DNA of 64,000 nt from Halictus rubicundus (Eukaryota; Arthropoda; Insecta; Hymenoptera; Halictidae): contig NW_027488591.1 in NCBI RefSeq assembly GCF_050948215.1, positions 248,001 through 312,000 of the forward strand, written 5' to 3'. Shown here one piece after another: positions 42,101 to 56,070 of the stretch. The position numbers and the translations under genes are program-made. Under the pieces are notes generated by a model. That model did not search any database, was not told the origin of the DNA, and was given only the letters and a program-made list of their open reading frames with translations. Numbering within the stretch: the first letter of the stretch is position 1; the number at the start of each line of letters is the position of its first letter.

Positions 42101-42888
42101 GAGGATCTGATAGAGGATAGGATAGGATGGAGGATAGGATAGGATAGAGGATAGGATAGGTAATTAGATAGGATAGAGGATAGGATAAGGTAGAGGATAG
42201 TATAGGATAGAGGATAGGATAGAGGATCGGATAGGATAGGTAATTGGATAGGATAGAGGATAGGATAAGGTAGAGGATAGTATAGGATAGAGGACAGGAT
42301 AGAGGATCGGATAGGATAGGATAGAAGATAGAATAGGATAGAGGATAGGATAGGATAGAGGATAGGATAGGATAGAGGATAGAATAGGATAGAGGATAGG
42401 ATAGGATAGAGGATAGGATAGGATAGAGGATAGGATAGGATAGGATAGGATAGAGGATAGGATAGGATAGAGGATATAATAGGATTGAGGAAAGGATAGG
42501 ATAGAGGATAGGGTATGATAGAGGATAGGATAGGATAGAGGATATAATAGGATTGAGGAAAGGATAGGATAGAGGATAGGGTAGGATAGAGGATAGGATA
42601 GGATAGAGGATCGGATAGAGGATAGGATAGGATAGCGGATCTGATAGAGGATACGATCGGATAGAGGTTAGGATAGGATAGAGGATCCGATAGGTAATTG
42701 GATAGGATAGGGGATAGGATAAGGTAGAGGCTAGTATAGGATAGAGGATCTGATAGAGGATAGGATAGGATGGAGGATAGGATAGGATAGAGGATAGGAT
42801 GGGATAGAAGATAGGATAGGATAGAGGATAGGATAGGATAGAGGATAGGATAGAGGATAGGATAGGATAGAGGATAGGATAGGATAGG
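38150..42888 (+). repeat. 4.7 kb tandem duplication, copy 1
   Basis: Adjacent to copy 2 (42,889-47,591). Paired landmarks: 38,190/42,929 and 38,397/43,136 (offset 4,739); 39,074/43,796 (4,722); 40,194/44,902 (4,708); 40,600/45,303, 41,758/46,461, 42,044/46,747 and 42,687/47,390 (4,703). The step from 4,722 to 4,708 is explained by nine off-register bases in this copy at 39,690-40,050 plus one pentamer. Confidence 0.9.
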
Positions 42889-45800
42889 ATAGAGGATAGG
42901 ATAGGATAGAGGATAGGATAGAGGATAGCATAGAGGACAGGATAGGATAGGGGATCGGATAGAGGATAGGATAGGACAGGATAGAGGATCGGATAGAGGA
43001 TAGGATAGGATAGAGGATAGGATATAATAGAGGATTGGATAGGATAGAGGATAGGATAGGATAGAGGATCTAATAGAAGATAGGATAGGATAGAGGATAG
43101 GATAGGATAGAGTATAGGATAGGATAGAGGATAGTCTGGGTTAGAGGATAGGATAGGATAGAGGATAGGATAGGATAGAGGATAGGATATGATGGAGGAT
43201 AGGATAGGATAGAGGATAGGATAGGATAGAGGATAGGATAGGATACAGGATAGGATAGGATAGAGGATAGGATATGATAGAGGATATGATAGGATACGAT
43301 AGAGGATAGGATAGAGGATCGGAAAGAGGATAGGATAGGATAGAGGATAGGATAGGATAGAGGATAGAGTAGGATAGAGGATAGGATAGGATAGAGGATA
43401 GGATTGGATAGAGGATCGGATAGAGGATCGGATAGAGGATAGGATAGGATAGAGGATCGGATAGAGGATAGGATAGGATAGAGGATAGGATAGGATAGAG
43501 GAAAGGATAGGATAGAGGATGGGATAGGTAATTGGATAGGATAGAGGATAGGATAAGGTAGAGGATAGGATAGCATAGAGGATAGGATAGGATAGAGGAT
43601 AGGATAGGATAGAGGATAGGATAGGATAGAGGATAGGATAGGATAGAGGATGGTATAGAGGATAGGATAGAGGATAGGATAGGATAGAGGATGGTATAGA
43701 GGATAGGATAGAGGATAGGATAGGATAGAGGATAGGATAGGAAAGAGGATAGGATAGGATACGATAGAGGATAGGATAGATGATAGGATAGATGACTGGA
43801 TAGGATAGAGGATCTGATAGAGGATACGATCGGACAGCGGATAGGATATGATAGAGGATCGGATAGGTAATTGGATATGATAGGGGAGAGGATAAGGTAG
43901 AAGCTAGTATAGGATAGAGGATAGGATAGGATAGAGGATAGGATAGGATAAAGGATAGGATAGGATAGAGGATAGGATAGGATAGAGGATAGGATAGGAT
44001 AGAGGATCGGATAGAGGATAGGATAGGATAGAGGGTAGGATAGGATAGAGGATAGAGTAGGATAGAGGATAGGATAGAATAGAGGATAGGATAGGATAAA
44101 GGATAGGATAGGATAGAGGATAGGATAGGATAGGATAGAGGATAGGATAGGATAGGATAGAGGATAGGATAGGATCGGATGGAGGATAGGATAGGATAGA
44201 GGATAGGATAGGATAGAGGATAGGATTGGATAGAGGATCGGATGGAGGATAGGATAGGATAGAGGATAGGATAGGATAGAGGATCGTATAGGATAGAGGA
44301 TAGGATAGAATAGAGGATAGGATAGAGGATAGGATACAGGATAGGATAGAGGATAGGATAGGATAGAGGATAGGATAGAGGATAGGATAGGATAGAGGAT
44401 AGGAAAGGATAGAGGATAGGATGGGATAGAGGATAGGATAGGATAGAGGATAGGATAGGATAGGATAGAGGATAGGATAGGATAGAGGATAGGATAGAGG
44501 ATAGGATAGGATAGAGGATAGGATAGGTAATTGGATAGGATAGAGGATAGGATAGGATAGAGGATAGGATAGGAAAGAGGGTAGGATAGGATAGAGGATA
44601 GGATAGGATAAAGGATAGGATAGGATAGAGGATAGTATAGGATAGAGGATAGAATAGGATAGATGATAGGATAGGATAGAGAATAGGATAGGGTAGAGAA
44701 TAGGATAGGATAGAGGATAGGATAGAGGATAGGATAGGATAGTGGATAGGATAGAGGATAGGATAGGATAGAGGATAGGATAGAGGATAGGATAGGAAAG
44801 AGGGTAGGATAGGATAGAGGATAGGATGGGATAGAGGATAGGATAGGATAGAGGATAGGATAGGATAGAGGATAGGATAGAGGATAGGATAGGATAGAGG
44901 ACAGGATAGAGGATCGGATAGAGGATAGGATAGGATAGAGGAAAGGATAGGATAGATGATCGGATAGATGATAGGATAGGATAGAGGATAGGATAGGATA
45001 GAGGTTAGGATAGGATAGAGGATAGAATAGGATAGAGGATAGAATAGGATAGAGGATAGGATAGAGGATAGGATAGGATAGTGGATAGGATAGAGGATAG
45101 GATAGGATAGAGGATAGGATAGAGGATAGGATAGGATAGAGGATAGGATAGAGGATAGGATAGAGGAAAGGATAGGATAGATGATCGGATAGATGATAGG
45201 ATAGGATAGAGGGTAGGATAGGGTAGAGGTTAGGATAGGATAGAGGATAGGATATAATAGAGGATAGGATAGGATAGAGTATAGGATAGGATAGAGGATA
45301 GGCTGGGTTAGAGGATAGGATAGGATAGAGGATATTATAGGATAGAGGATAGGATATGATGGAGGATAGGATAGGATAGAGGATAGGATAGGATAGAGGA
45401 TAGGATAGGATACAGGATAGGATAGGATAGAGGATAGGATATGATAGAGGATACGATAGGATACGATAGAGGATAGGATAGAGGATCGGATAGAGGATAG
45501 GATAGGATAGAGGATAGGATAGGATAGAGGATAGAGTAGGATAGAGGATCGGATAGGTAATTGGATAGGATAGGGGAGAGGATAAGGTAGAAGCTAGTAT
45601 AGGATAGAGGATAGTATAGGATAGAGGATAGGATAGGATAAAGGATAGGATAGGATAGAGGATAGGATAGGATAGAGGATAGGATAGGATAGAGGATCGG
45701 ATAGAGGATAGGATAGGATAGAGGATAGGATAGGATAGAGGATAGAGTAGGATAGAGGATAGGATAGGATAAAGGATAGGATTGGATAGAGGATAGAATA

Positions 45801-47591
45801 GGATAGAGGATAGGATAGGATAGAGGATAGTATAGGATAGAGGATAGGATAGAATAGAGGATAGGATAGGATAAAGGATAGGATAGGATAGAGGATAGGA
45901 TAGGATAGGATAGAGGATAGGATAGGATAGGATAGAGGATAGGATAGGATCGGATGGAGGATAGGATAGGATAGAGGATAGGATAGGATAGAGGATAGGA
46001 TTGGATAGAGGATCGGATGGAGGATAGGATAGGATAGAGGATAGGATAGGATAGAGGATCGTATAGGATAGAGGATAGGATAGAATAGAGGATATAATAG
46101 GGTAAAGGATAGGATTGCATAGAGGACAGGATAGGTTACGATAGAGGATAGGATAGGATAGGATAGAGGATAGGATAGGATAGAGGATAGGATAGGATAG
46201 AGGATAGGATAGGATAGAGGATAGGATAGAGGATAGCATAGAGGATAGGATAGGATAGGGGATCGGATAGAGGATAGGATAGGATAGAGGATAGGATAGG
46301 ACAGGATAGAGGATCGGATAGAGGATAGGATAGGATAGAGGATTTGATATAATAGAGGATTGGATAGGATAGAGGATAGGATAGGATAGAGGATCTAATA
46401 GAGGATAGGATAGGATAGAGGATAGGATAGGATAGAGTATAGGATAGGATAGAGGATAGGCTGGATTAGAGGATAGGATAGGATAGAGGATAGGATAGGA
46501 TAGAGGATAGGATATGATGGAGGATAGGATAGGATAGAGGATAGGATAGGATAGAGGATAGGATAGGATAGGATAGGATAGAGGGTAGGATAGGATAGAG
46601 GATAGGATAGGATACGATAGAGGATAGGATAGATGATAGGATAGGATAGAGGATCTGATAGAGGATACGATCGGATAGAGGATAGGATAGGATAGCGGAT
46701 CTGATAGAGGATACGATCGGATAGAGGTTAGGATAGGATAGAGGATCCGATAGGTAATTGGATAGGATAGGGGATAGGATAAGGTAGAGGCTAATATAGG
46801 ATAGAGGATCTGATAGAGGATAGGATAGGATGGAGGATAGGATAGGATAGAGGATAGGATAGGTAATTAGATAGGATAGAGGATAGGATAAGGTAGAGGA
46901 TAGTATAGGATAGAGGATAGGATAGAGGATCGGATAGGATAGGTAATTGGATAGGATAGAGGATAGGATAAGGTAGAGGATAGTATAGGATAGAGGACAG
47001 GATAGAGGATCGGATAGGATAGGATAGAAGATAGAATAGGATAGAGGATAGGATAGGATAGAGGATAGGATAGGATAGAGGATAGAATAGGATAGAGGAT
47101 AGGATAGGATAGAGGATAGGATAGGATAGAGGATAGGATAGGATAGGATAGGATAGAGGATAGGATAGGATAGAGGATATAATAGGATTGAGGAAAGGAT
47201 AGGATAGAGGATAGGGTATGATAGAGGATAGGATAGGATAGAGGATATAATAGGATTGAGGAAAGGATAGGATAGAGGATAGGGTAGGATAGAGGATAGG
47301 ATAGGATAGAGGATCGGATAGAGGATAGGATAGGATAGCGGATCTGATAGAGGATACGATCGGATAGAGGTTAGGATAGGATAGAGGATCCGATAGGTAA
47401 TTGGATAGGATAGGGGATAGGATAAGGTAGAGGCTAGTATAGGATAGAGGATCTGATAGAGGATAGGATAGGATGGAGGATAGGATAGGATAGAGGATAG
47501 GATGGGATAGAAGATAGGATAGGATAGAGGATAGGATAGGATAGAGGATAGGATAGAGGATAGGATAGGATAGAGGATAGGATAGGTAATT
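42889..47591 (+). repeat. 4.7 kb tandem duplication, copy 2
   Basis: This is the partner of 38,150-42,888. It remains in 5/7 register where copy 1 is disrupted. Its last 2.3 kb keeps a constant 4,703-bp offset. Similarity to copy 1 ends near 47,587, where this copy reads GGATAGGTAATTGG. Confidence 0.9.
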
Positions 47592-49107
47592 GGATAGGAT
47601 AGAGGATAGGATAAGTTAGAGGATAGTATAGGATAGAGGATAGGATAGGATAGAGGATAGGATAGGATAAAGGATAGGATAGGATAGAGGATAGTATAGG
47701 ATAGAGGATAGAATAGGATAGATGATAGGATAGGATAGAGAATATAATAGGGTAGAGAATAGGATAGGATAGAGGATAGGATAGAGGATAGGATAGGATA
47801 GTGGATAGGATAGAGGATAGGATAGGATAGAGGATAGGATAGAGGATAGGATAGGATAGAGGATAGGAAAGGATAGAGGATAGGATGGGATAGAGGATAG
47901 GATAGGATAGAGGATAGGATAGGATAGAGGATAGGATAGGATAGAGGATATAATAGGATTGAGGAAAGGATAGGATAGAGGATAGGGTAGGATAGAGGAT
48001 AGGATAGGATAGAGGATATAATAGGATTGAGGAAAGGATAGGATAGAGGATAGGGTAGGATAGAGGATAGGATAGGATAGAGGATCGGATAGAGGATAGG
48101 ATAGGATAGCGGATCTGATAGAGGATACGATCGGATAGAGGTTAGGATAGGATAGAGGATCCGATAGGTAATTGGATAGGATAGGGGATAGGATAAGGTA
48201 GAGGCTAGTATAGGATAGAGGATCTGATAGAGGATAGGATAGGATGGAGGATAGGATAGGATAGAGGATACGATAGGTAATTGGATAGGATAGAGGATAG
48301 GATAAGGTAGAGGATAGTATAGGATAGAGGATAGGATAGAGGATCGGATAGGATAGGTAATTGGATAGGATAGAGGATAGGATAAGGTAGAGGATAGTAT
48401 AGGATAGAGGACAGGATAGAGGATCGGATAGGATAGGATAGAAGATAGGATAGGATAGAGGATAGGATAGGTAATTGGATAGGATAGAGGATAGGATAAG
48501 TTAGAGGATAGTATAGGATAGAGGATAGGATAGGATAGAGGATAGGATAGGATAAAGGATAGGATAGGATAGAGGATAGTATAGGATAGAGGATAGAATA
48601 GGATAGATGATAGGATAGGATAGAGAATATTATAGGGTAGAGAATAGGATAGGATAGAGGATAGGATAGAGGATAGGATAGGATAGTGGATAGGATAGAG
48701 GATAGGATAGGATAGAGGATAGGATAGAGGATAGGATAGGATAGAGGATAGGAAAGGATAGAGGATAGGATGGGATAGAAGATAGGATAGGATAGAGGAT
48801 AGGATAGGATAGAGGATAGGATAGGATAGAGGATATAATAGGATTGAGGAAAGGATAGGATAGAGGATAGGGTAGGATAGAGGATAGGATAGGATAGAGG
48901 ATATAATAGGATTGAGGAAAGGATAGGATAGAGGATAGGGTAGGATAGAGGATAGGATAGGATAGAGGATCGGATAGAGGATAGGATAGGATAGCGGATC
49001 TGATAGAGGATACGATCGGATAGAGGTTAGGATAGGATAGAGGATCCGATAGGTAATTGGATAGGATAGGGGATAGGATAAGGTAGAGGCTAGTATAGGA
49101 TAGAGGA
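46220..49107 (+). repeat. 2.9 kb segment duplicated at offset 12,856
   Basis: It matches 59,076-61,963 with an offset that stays at 12,856: 46,237/59,093, 46,461/59,317, 46,747/59,603, 47,390/60,246, 48,161/61,017, 48,271/61,127 and 48,625/61,481. Few point differences were seen, for example GGCTAATATAGG here near 46,793 versus GGCTAGTATAGG, and GAGGATCCG at 49,046 versus GAGGTTCCG at 61,902. Confidence 0.92.
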
Positions 49108-49284
49108 TAGGATAGGATAGGGGATCGGATAGAGGATAGGATAGAGGATAGGATAGGATAGAGGATAGGATAGGAAAGAGGATAGGATAGGATACGATAG
49201 AGGATAGGATAGATGATAGGATAGATGACTGGATAGGATAGAGGATCTGATAGAGGATACGATCGGACAGCGGATAGGATAGGA

Positions 49285-51980
49285 TAGAGGATCGGATAGG
49301 TAATTGGATAGGATAGGGGAGAGGATAAGGTAGAAGCTAGTATAGGATAGAGGATAGTATAGGATAGAGGATAGGATAGGATAAAGGATAGGATAGGATA
49401 GAGGATAGGATAGGATAGAGGATAGGATAGGATAGAGGATCGGATAGAGGATAGGATAGGATAGAGGATAGGATAGGATAGAGGATAGAGTAGGATAGAG
49501 GATAGGATAGGATAAAGGATAGGATTGGATAGAGGATAGAATAGGATAGAGGATAGGATAGGATAGAGGATAGTATAGGATAGAGGATAGGATAGAATAG
49601 AGGATAGGATAGGATAAAGGATAGGATAGGATAGAGGATAGGATAGGATAGGATAGAGGATAGGATAGGATAGGATAGAGGATAGGATAGGATCGGATGG
49701 AGGATAGGATAGGATAGAGGATAGGATAGGATAGAGGATAGGATTGGATAGAGGATCGGATGGAGGATAGGATAGGATAGAGGATAGGATAGGATAGAGG
49801 ATCGTATAGGATAGAGGATAGGATAGAATAGAGGATAGGATAGGGTAAAGGATAGGATTGCATAGAGGACAGGATAGGTTACGATAGAGGATAGGATAGG
49901 ATAGGATAGAGGATAGGATAGGATAGAGGATAGGATAGGATAGAGGATAGGATAGGATAGAGGATAGGATAGGATAGAGGATAGGATAGAGGATAGCATA
50001 GAGGATAGGATAGGATAGGGGATCGGATAGAGGATAGGATAGGATAGAGGATAGGATAGGACAGGATAGAGGATCGGATAGAGGATAGGATAGGATAGAG
50101 GATTTGATATAATAGAGGATTGGATAGGATAGAGGATAGGATAGGATAGAGGATGTAATAGAGGATAGGATAGGATAGAGGATAGGATAGGATAGAGTAT
50201 AGGATAGGATAGAGGATAGGCTGGATTAGAGGATAGGATAGGATAGAGGATAGGATAGGATAGAGGATAGGATATGATGGAGGATAGGATAGGATAGAGG
50301 ATAGGATAGGATAGAGGATAGGATAGGATAGGATAGGATAGAGGGTAGGATAGGATAGAGGATAGGATAGGATACGATAGAGGATAGGATAGATGATAGG
50401 ATAGGATAGAGGATCTGATAGAGGATACGATCGGATAGAGGATAGGATAGGATAGCGGATCTGATAGAGGATACGATCGGATAGAGGTTAGGATAGGATA
50501 GAGGATCCGATAGGTAATTGGATAGGATAGGGGATAGGATAAGGTAGAGGCTAGTATAGGATAGAGGATCTGATAGAGGATAGGATAGGATGGAGGATAG
50601 GATAGGATAGAGGATAGGATAGGTAATTAGATAGGATAGAGGATAGGATAAGGTAGAGGATAGTATAGGATAGAGGATAGGATAGAGGATCGGATAGGAT
50701 AGGTAATTGGATAGGATAGAGGATAGGATAAGGTAGAGGATAGTATAGGATAGAGGACAGGATAGAGGATCGGATAGGATAGGATAGAAGATAGAATAGG
50801 ATAGAGGATAGGATAGGATAGAGGATAGGATAGGATAGAGGATAGAATAGGATAGAGGATAGGATAGGATAGAGGATAGGATAGGATAGAGGATAGGATA
50901 GGATAGGATAGGATAGAGGATAGGATAGGATAGAGGATATAATAGGATTGAGGAAAGGATAGGATAGAGGATAGGGTATGATAGAGGATAGGATAGGATA
51001 GAGGATATAATAGGATTGAGGAAAGGATAGGATAGAGGATAGGGTAGGATAGAGGATAGGATAGGATAGAGGATCGGATAGAGGATAGGATAGGATAGCG
51101 GATCTGATAGAGGATACGATCGGATAGAGGTTAGGATAGGATAGAGGATCCGATAGGTAATTGGATAGGATAGGGGATAGGATAAGGTAGAGGCTAGTAT
51201 AGGATAGAGGATCTGATAGAGGATAGGATAGGATGGAGGATAGGATAGGATAGAGGATAGGATGGGATAGAGGATAGGATAGGATAGAGGATAGGATAGG
51301 ATAGAGGATAGGATAGAGGATAGGATAGGATAGAGGATAGGATAGGTAATTGGATAGGATAGAGGATAGGATAAGTTAGAGGATAGTATAGGATAGAGGA
51401 TAGGATAGGATAGAGGATAGGATAGGATAAAGGATAGGATAGGATAGAGGATAGTATAGGATAGAGGATAGAATAGGATAGATGATAGGATAGGATAGAG
51501 AATATTATAGGGTAGAGAATAGGATAGGATAGAGGATAGGATAGAGGATAGGATAGGATAGTGGATAGGATAGAGGATAGGATAGGATAGAGGATAGGAT
51601 AGAGGATAGTATAGGATAGAGGATAGGAAAGGATAGAGGATAGGATGGGATAGAGGATAGGATAGGATAGAGGATAGGATAGGATAGAGGATAGGATAGG
51701 ATAGAGGATATAATAGGATTGAGGAAAGGATAGGATAGAGGATAGGGTAGGATAGAGGATAGGATAGGATAGAGGATATAATAGGATTGAGGAAAGGATA
51801 GGATAGAGGATAGGGTAGGATAGAGGATAGGATAGGATAGAGGATCGGATAGAGGATAGGATAGGATAGCGGATCTGATAGAGGATACGATCGGATAGAG
51901 GTTAGGATAGGATAGAGGATCCGATAGGTAATTGGATAGGATAGGGGATAGGATAAGGTAGAGGCTAGTATAGGATAGAG
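49285..51980 (+). repeat. Copy of 45.54-48.22 kb, offset 3,743-3,760
   Basis: Landmarks 46,118/49,861 give 3,743. Landmarks 46,461/50,221, 46,747/50,507, 47,390/51,150, 47,581/51,341, 47,941/51,701, 48,161/51,921 and 48,201/51,961 give a constant 3,760. The single change is 17 bp. The match ends near 51,981, where this copy switches to a GATAGGGGATCGG context. That switch marks the start of the 52-56 kb copy of 34.7 kb. Confidence 0.9.
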
Positions 51981-51982
51981 GA

Positions 51983-54900
51983 TAGGATAGGATAGGGGAT
52001 CGGATAGAGGATAGGATAGGATAGAGGATAGGATAGGACAGGATAGAGGATCGGATAGAGGATAGGATATCATAGAGGATAGGATAGGACAGGATAGAGG
52101 ATCGGATAGAGGATAGGATAGGATAGAGGATAGGATATAATAGAGGATTGGATAGGATAGAGGATAGGATAGGATAGAGGATCTAATAGAGGATAGGATA
52201 GGATAGAGGATAGGATAGGATAGAGTATAGGATAGGATAGAGGATAGGCTGGGTTAGAGGATAGGATAGGATAGAGGATAGGATAGGATAGAGGATAGGA
52301 TATGATGGAGGATAGGATAGGATAGAGGATAGGATAGGATAGAGGATAGGATAGGATAGAAGATAGGATAGGATAGAGGATAGGATAGGATACAGGATAG
52401 GATAGGATAGAGGATAGGATATGATAGAGGATAGGATAGGATACGATAGAGGATATAATAGAGGATCGGATAGAGGATAGGATAGGATAGAGGATAGGAT
52501 AGGATAGAGGATAGAGTAGGATAGAGGATAGGATAGGATAGAGGATAGGATTGGATAGAGGATCGGATAGAGGATAGAGGATAGGATAGGATAGAGGATC
52601 GGATAGAGGATAGGATAGGATAGCGGATAGGATAGGATAGAGGAAAGGATAGGATAGAGGATAGGATAGGTATTTGGATAGGATAGAGGATAGGATAAGG
52701 TAGAGGATAGGATAGCATAGAGGATAGGATAGGATAGAGGATAGGATAGGATAGAGGATAGGATAGGATAGAGGATAGGATAGGATAGAGGATGGTATAG
52801 AGGATAGGATAGAGGATAGGATAGGATAGAGGATAGGATAGGAAAGAGGATAGGATAGGATACGATAGAGGATAGGATAGATGATAGGATACGATAGAGG
52901 ATCTGATAGAGGATAGGATAGGATACAGGATAGGATAGGGTAGAGGATCGGATAGAGGATAGGATAGGATAGAGGATAGGATAGGATAGAGGAAAGGATA
53001 TAATAGAGGATGGGATAGGTAATTGGATAGGATAGAGGATAGGATAAGGTAGAGGATAGGATAGCATAGAATATAGGATAGGATAGAGGATAGGATAGGA
53101 TAGAGGATAGGATAGGATAGAGGATAGGATAGGATACGATAGAGGATAGGATAGATGATAGGATAGGATAGAGGATCTGATAGAGGATACGATCGGATAG
53201 AGGATAGGATAGGATAGCGGATCTGATAGAGGATACGATCGGATAGAGGTTAGGATAGGATGGAGGATCCGATAGGTAATTGGATAGGATAGGGGATAGG
53301 ATAAGGTAGAGGCTAGTATAGGATAGAGGATCTGATAGAGGATAGGATAGGATGGAGGATAGGATAGGATAGAGGATAGGATAGGTAATTGGATAGGATA
53401 GAGGATAGGATAAGGTAGAGGATAGTATAGGATAGAGGATAGGATAGAGGATCGGATAGGATAGGATAGAAGATAGGATAGGATAGAGGATAGGATAGGA
53501 TAGAGGATAGGATAGGATAGAGGATAGAATAGCATAGAGGATAGGATAGGATAGAGGATAGGATAGGATAGAGGATAGGATAGGATAGGATAGAGGATAG
53601 GATAGGATAGAGGATAGGATAGGATAGGATAGAGGATAGGATAGGATAGAGGATAGAGTAGGATAGAGGATATAATAGGATTGAGGAAAGGATAGGATAG
53701 AGGATAGGGTAGGATAGAGGATCGGATAGAGGATAGGATAGGATAGGATAGAGGATAGGATATAATAGAGGATAGGATTGGGTAGAGGATAGGATAGGAT
53801 AGAGGATCGGATAGAGGATCGGGTAGAGGATAGAGGATAGGATAGGATAGAGGATAGGATAGAGGATAGGATAGAGGATCGGATAGAGGATAGGATAGGA
53901 TAGAGGAGAGGATACGATAGAGGATAGGATAGGTAATTGGATAGGATAGAGGATAGGATAAGTTAGAGGATAGTATAGGATAGAGGATAGGATCGGATAG
54001 AGGATAGGATAGGATTAAGGATAGGATAGGATAGAGGATAGGATAGGATAGAGGATAGGATAGGATAGAGGATAGGATAGAGGATAGGATACAGGGTAGG
54101 ATAGAGGATATAATAGGATAGAGGATAGGATAGAGGATAGGATAGGATAGAGGATAGGAAAGGATAGAGGATAGGATGGGATAGAGGATAGGATAGGATA
54201 GAGGATAGGATAGGATAGGATAGAGGATAGGATAGGATAGAGGATAGGATAGAGGATAGGATAGGATAGAGGATAGGATAGGTAATTGGATAGGATAGAG
54301 GATAGGATAGGATAGAGGATAGGATAGGAAAGAGGGTAGGATAGGTTAGAGGATAGGATAGGATAAAGGATAGGATAGGATAGAGGATAGTATAGGATAG
54401 ATGATAGAATAGGATAGATGATAGAATAGGATAGATGATAGGATAGGATAGAGAATAGGATAGGGTAGAGAATAGGATAGGATAGAGGATAGGATAGAGG
54501 ATAGGATAGGATAGTGGATAGGATAGAGGATAGGATAGGATAGAGGATAGGATAGAGGATAGGATAGGAAAGAGGGTAGGATATGATAGAGGATAGGATG
54601 GGATAGAGGATAGGATAGGATAGAGGATAGGATAGGATAGAGGATAGGATAGGATAGAGGACAGGATAGAGGATCGGATAGAGGATAGGATAGGATAGAG
54701 GAAAGGATAGGATAGATGATCGGATAGATGATAGGATAGGATAGAGGATAGGATAGGATAGAGGTTAGGATAGGATAGAGGATAGAATAGGATAGAGGAT
54801 AGGATAGAGGATAGGATGGGATAGAGGATAGGATAGGATAGAGGGTAGGATAGGATAGAGGATAGGATAGGAAAGAGGGTAGGATAGGATAGAGGATAGG

Positions 54901-56070
54901 ATGGGATAGAGGATAGGATAGGATAGAGGACAGGATAGAGGAGCGGATAGAGGATAGGATAGGATAGAGGAAAGGATAGGATAGATGATCGGATAGATGA
55001 TAGGATAGGATAGAGGATAGGATAGGATAGAGGTTAGGATAGGATAGAGGATAGAATAGGATAGAGGATAGGATAGGATAGAGGATAGGATTGGATAGAG
55101 GATCGGATGGAGGATAGGATAGGATAGAGGATAGGATAGGATAGAGGATCGTATAGGATAGATGATAGGATAGAATAGAGGATAGGATAGGGTAAAGGAT
55201 AGGATTGCATAGATGACAGGATAGGATACGATAGAGGATAGGATAGGATAGGATAGAGGATAGGATAGAGGATAGGATAGAGGATAGGATAGGATAGAGG
55301 ATAGGATAGGATAGAGGATAGGATAGGATAGAGGATAGGATAGGATAGGATAGAGGATAGGATAGGATAGAGGATAGGATAGAGGATAGCATAGAGGACA
55401 GGATAGGATAGGGGATCGGATAGAGGATAGGATAGGACAGGATAGAGGATCGGATAGAGGATAGGATAGGATAGAGGATAGGATATAATAGAGGATTGGA
55501 TAGGATAGAGGATAGGATAGGATAGAGGATCTAATAGAAGATAGGATAGGATAGAGGATAGGATAGGATAGAGTATAGGATAGGATAGAGGATAGTCTGG
55601 GTTAGAGGATAGGATAGGATAGAGGATAGGATAGGATAGAGGATAGGATATGATGGAGGATAGGATAGGATAGAGGATAGGATAGGATAGAGGATAGGAT
55701 AGGATACAGGATAGGATAGGATAGAGGATAGGATATGATAGAGGATATGATAGGATACGATAGAGGATAGGATAGAGGATCGGAAAGAGGATAGGATAGG
55801 ATAGAGGATAGGATAGGATAGAGGATAGAGTAGGATAGAGGATAGGATAGGATAGAGGATAGGATTGGATAGAGGATCGGATAGAGGATCGGATAGAGGA
55901 TAGGATAGGATAGAGGATAGGATAGGATAGAGGATCGGATAGAGGATAGGATAGAGGATAGGATAGGATAGAGGATAGGATAGGAAAGAGGATAGGATAG
56001 GATACGATAGAGGATAGGATAGATGATAGGATAGATGACTGGATAGGATAGAGGATCTGATAGAGGATAC
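51983..56070 (+). repeat. Right-hand copy of the 34.7-39.1 kb segment
   Basis: This is the partner of 34,681-39,100. From 55.4 kb it is also homologous to 42.93 kb onward: 43,136/55,597 and 43,320/55,781 at offset 12,461, then 43,796/56,039 at 12,243. That implies a clean 218-bp loss here between 55,781 and 56,039. Confidence 0.85.
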
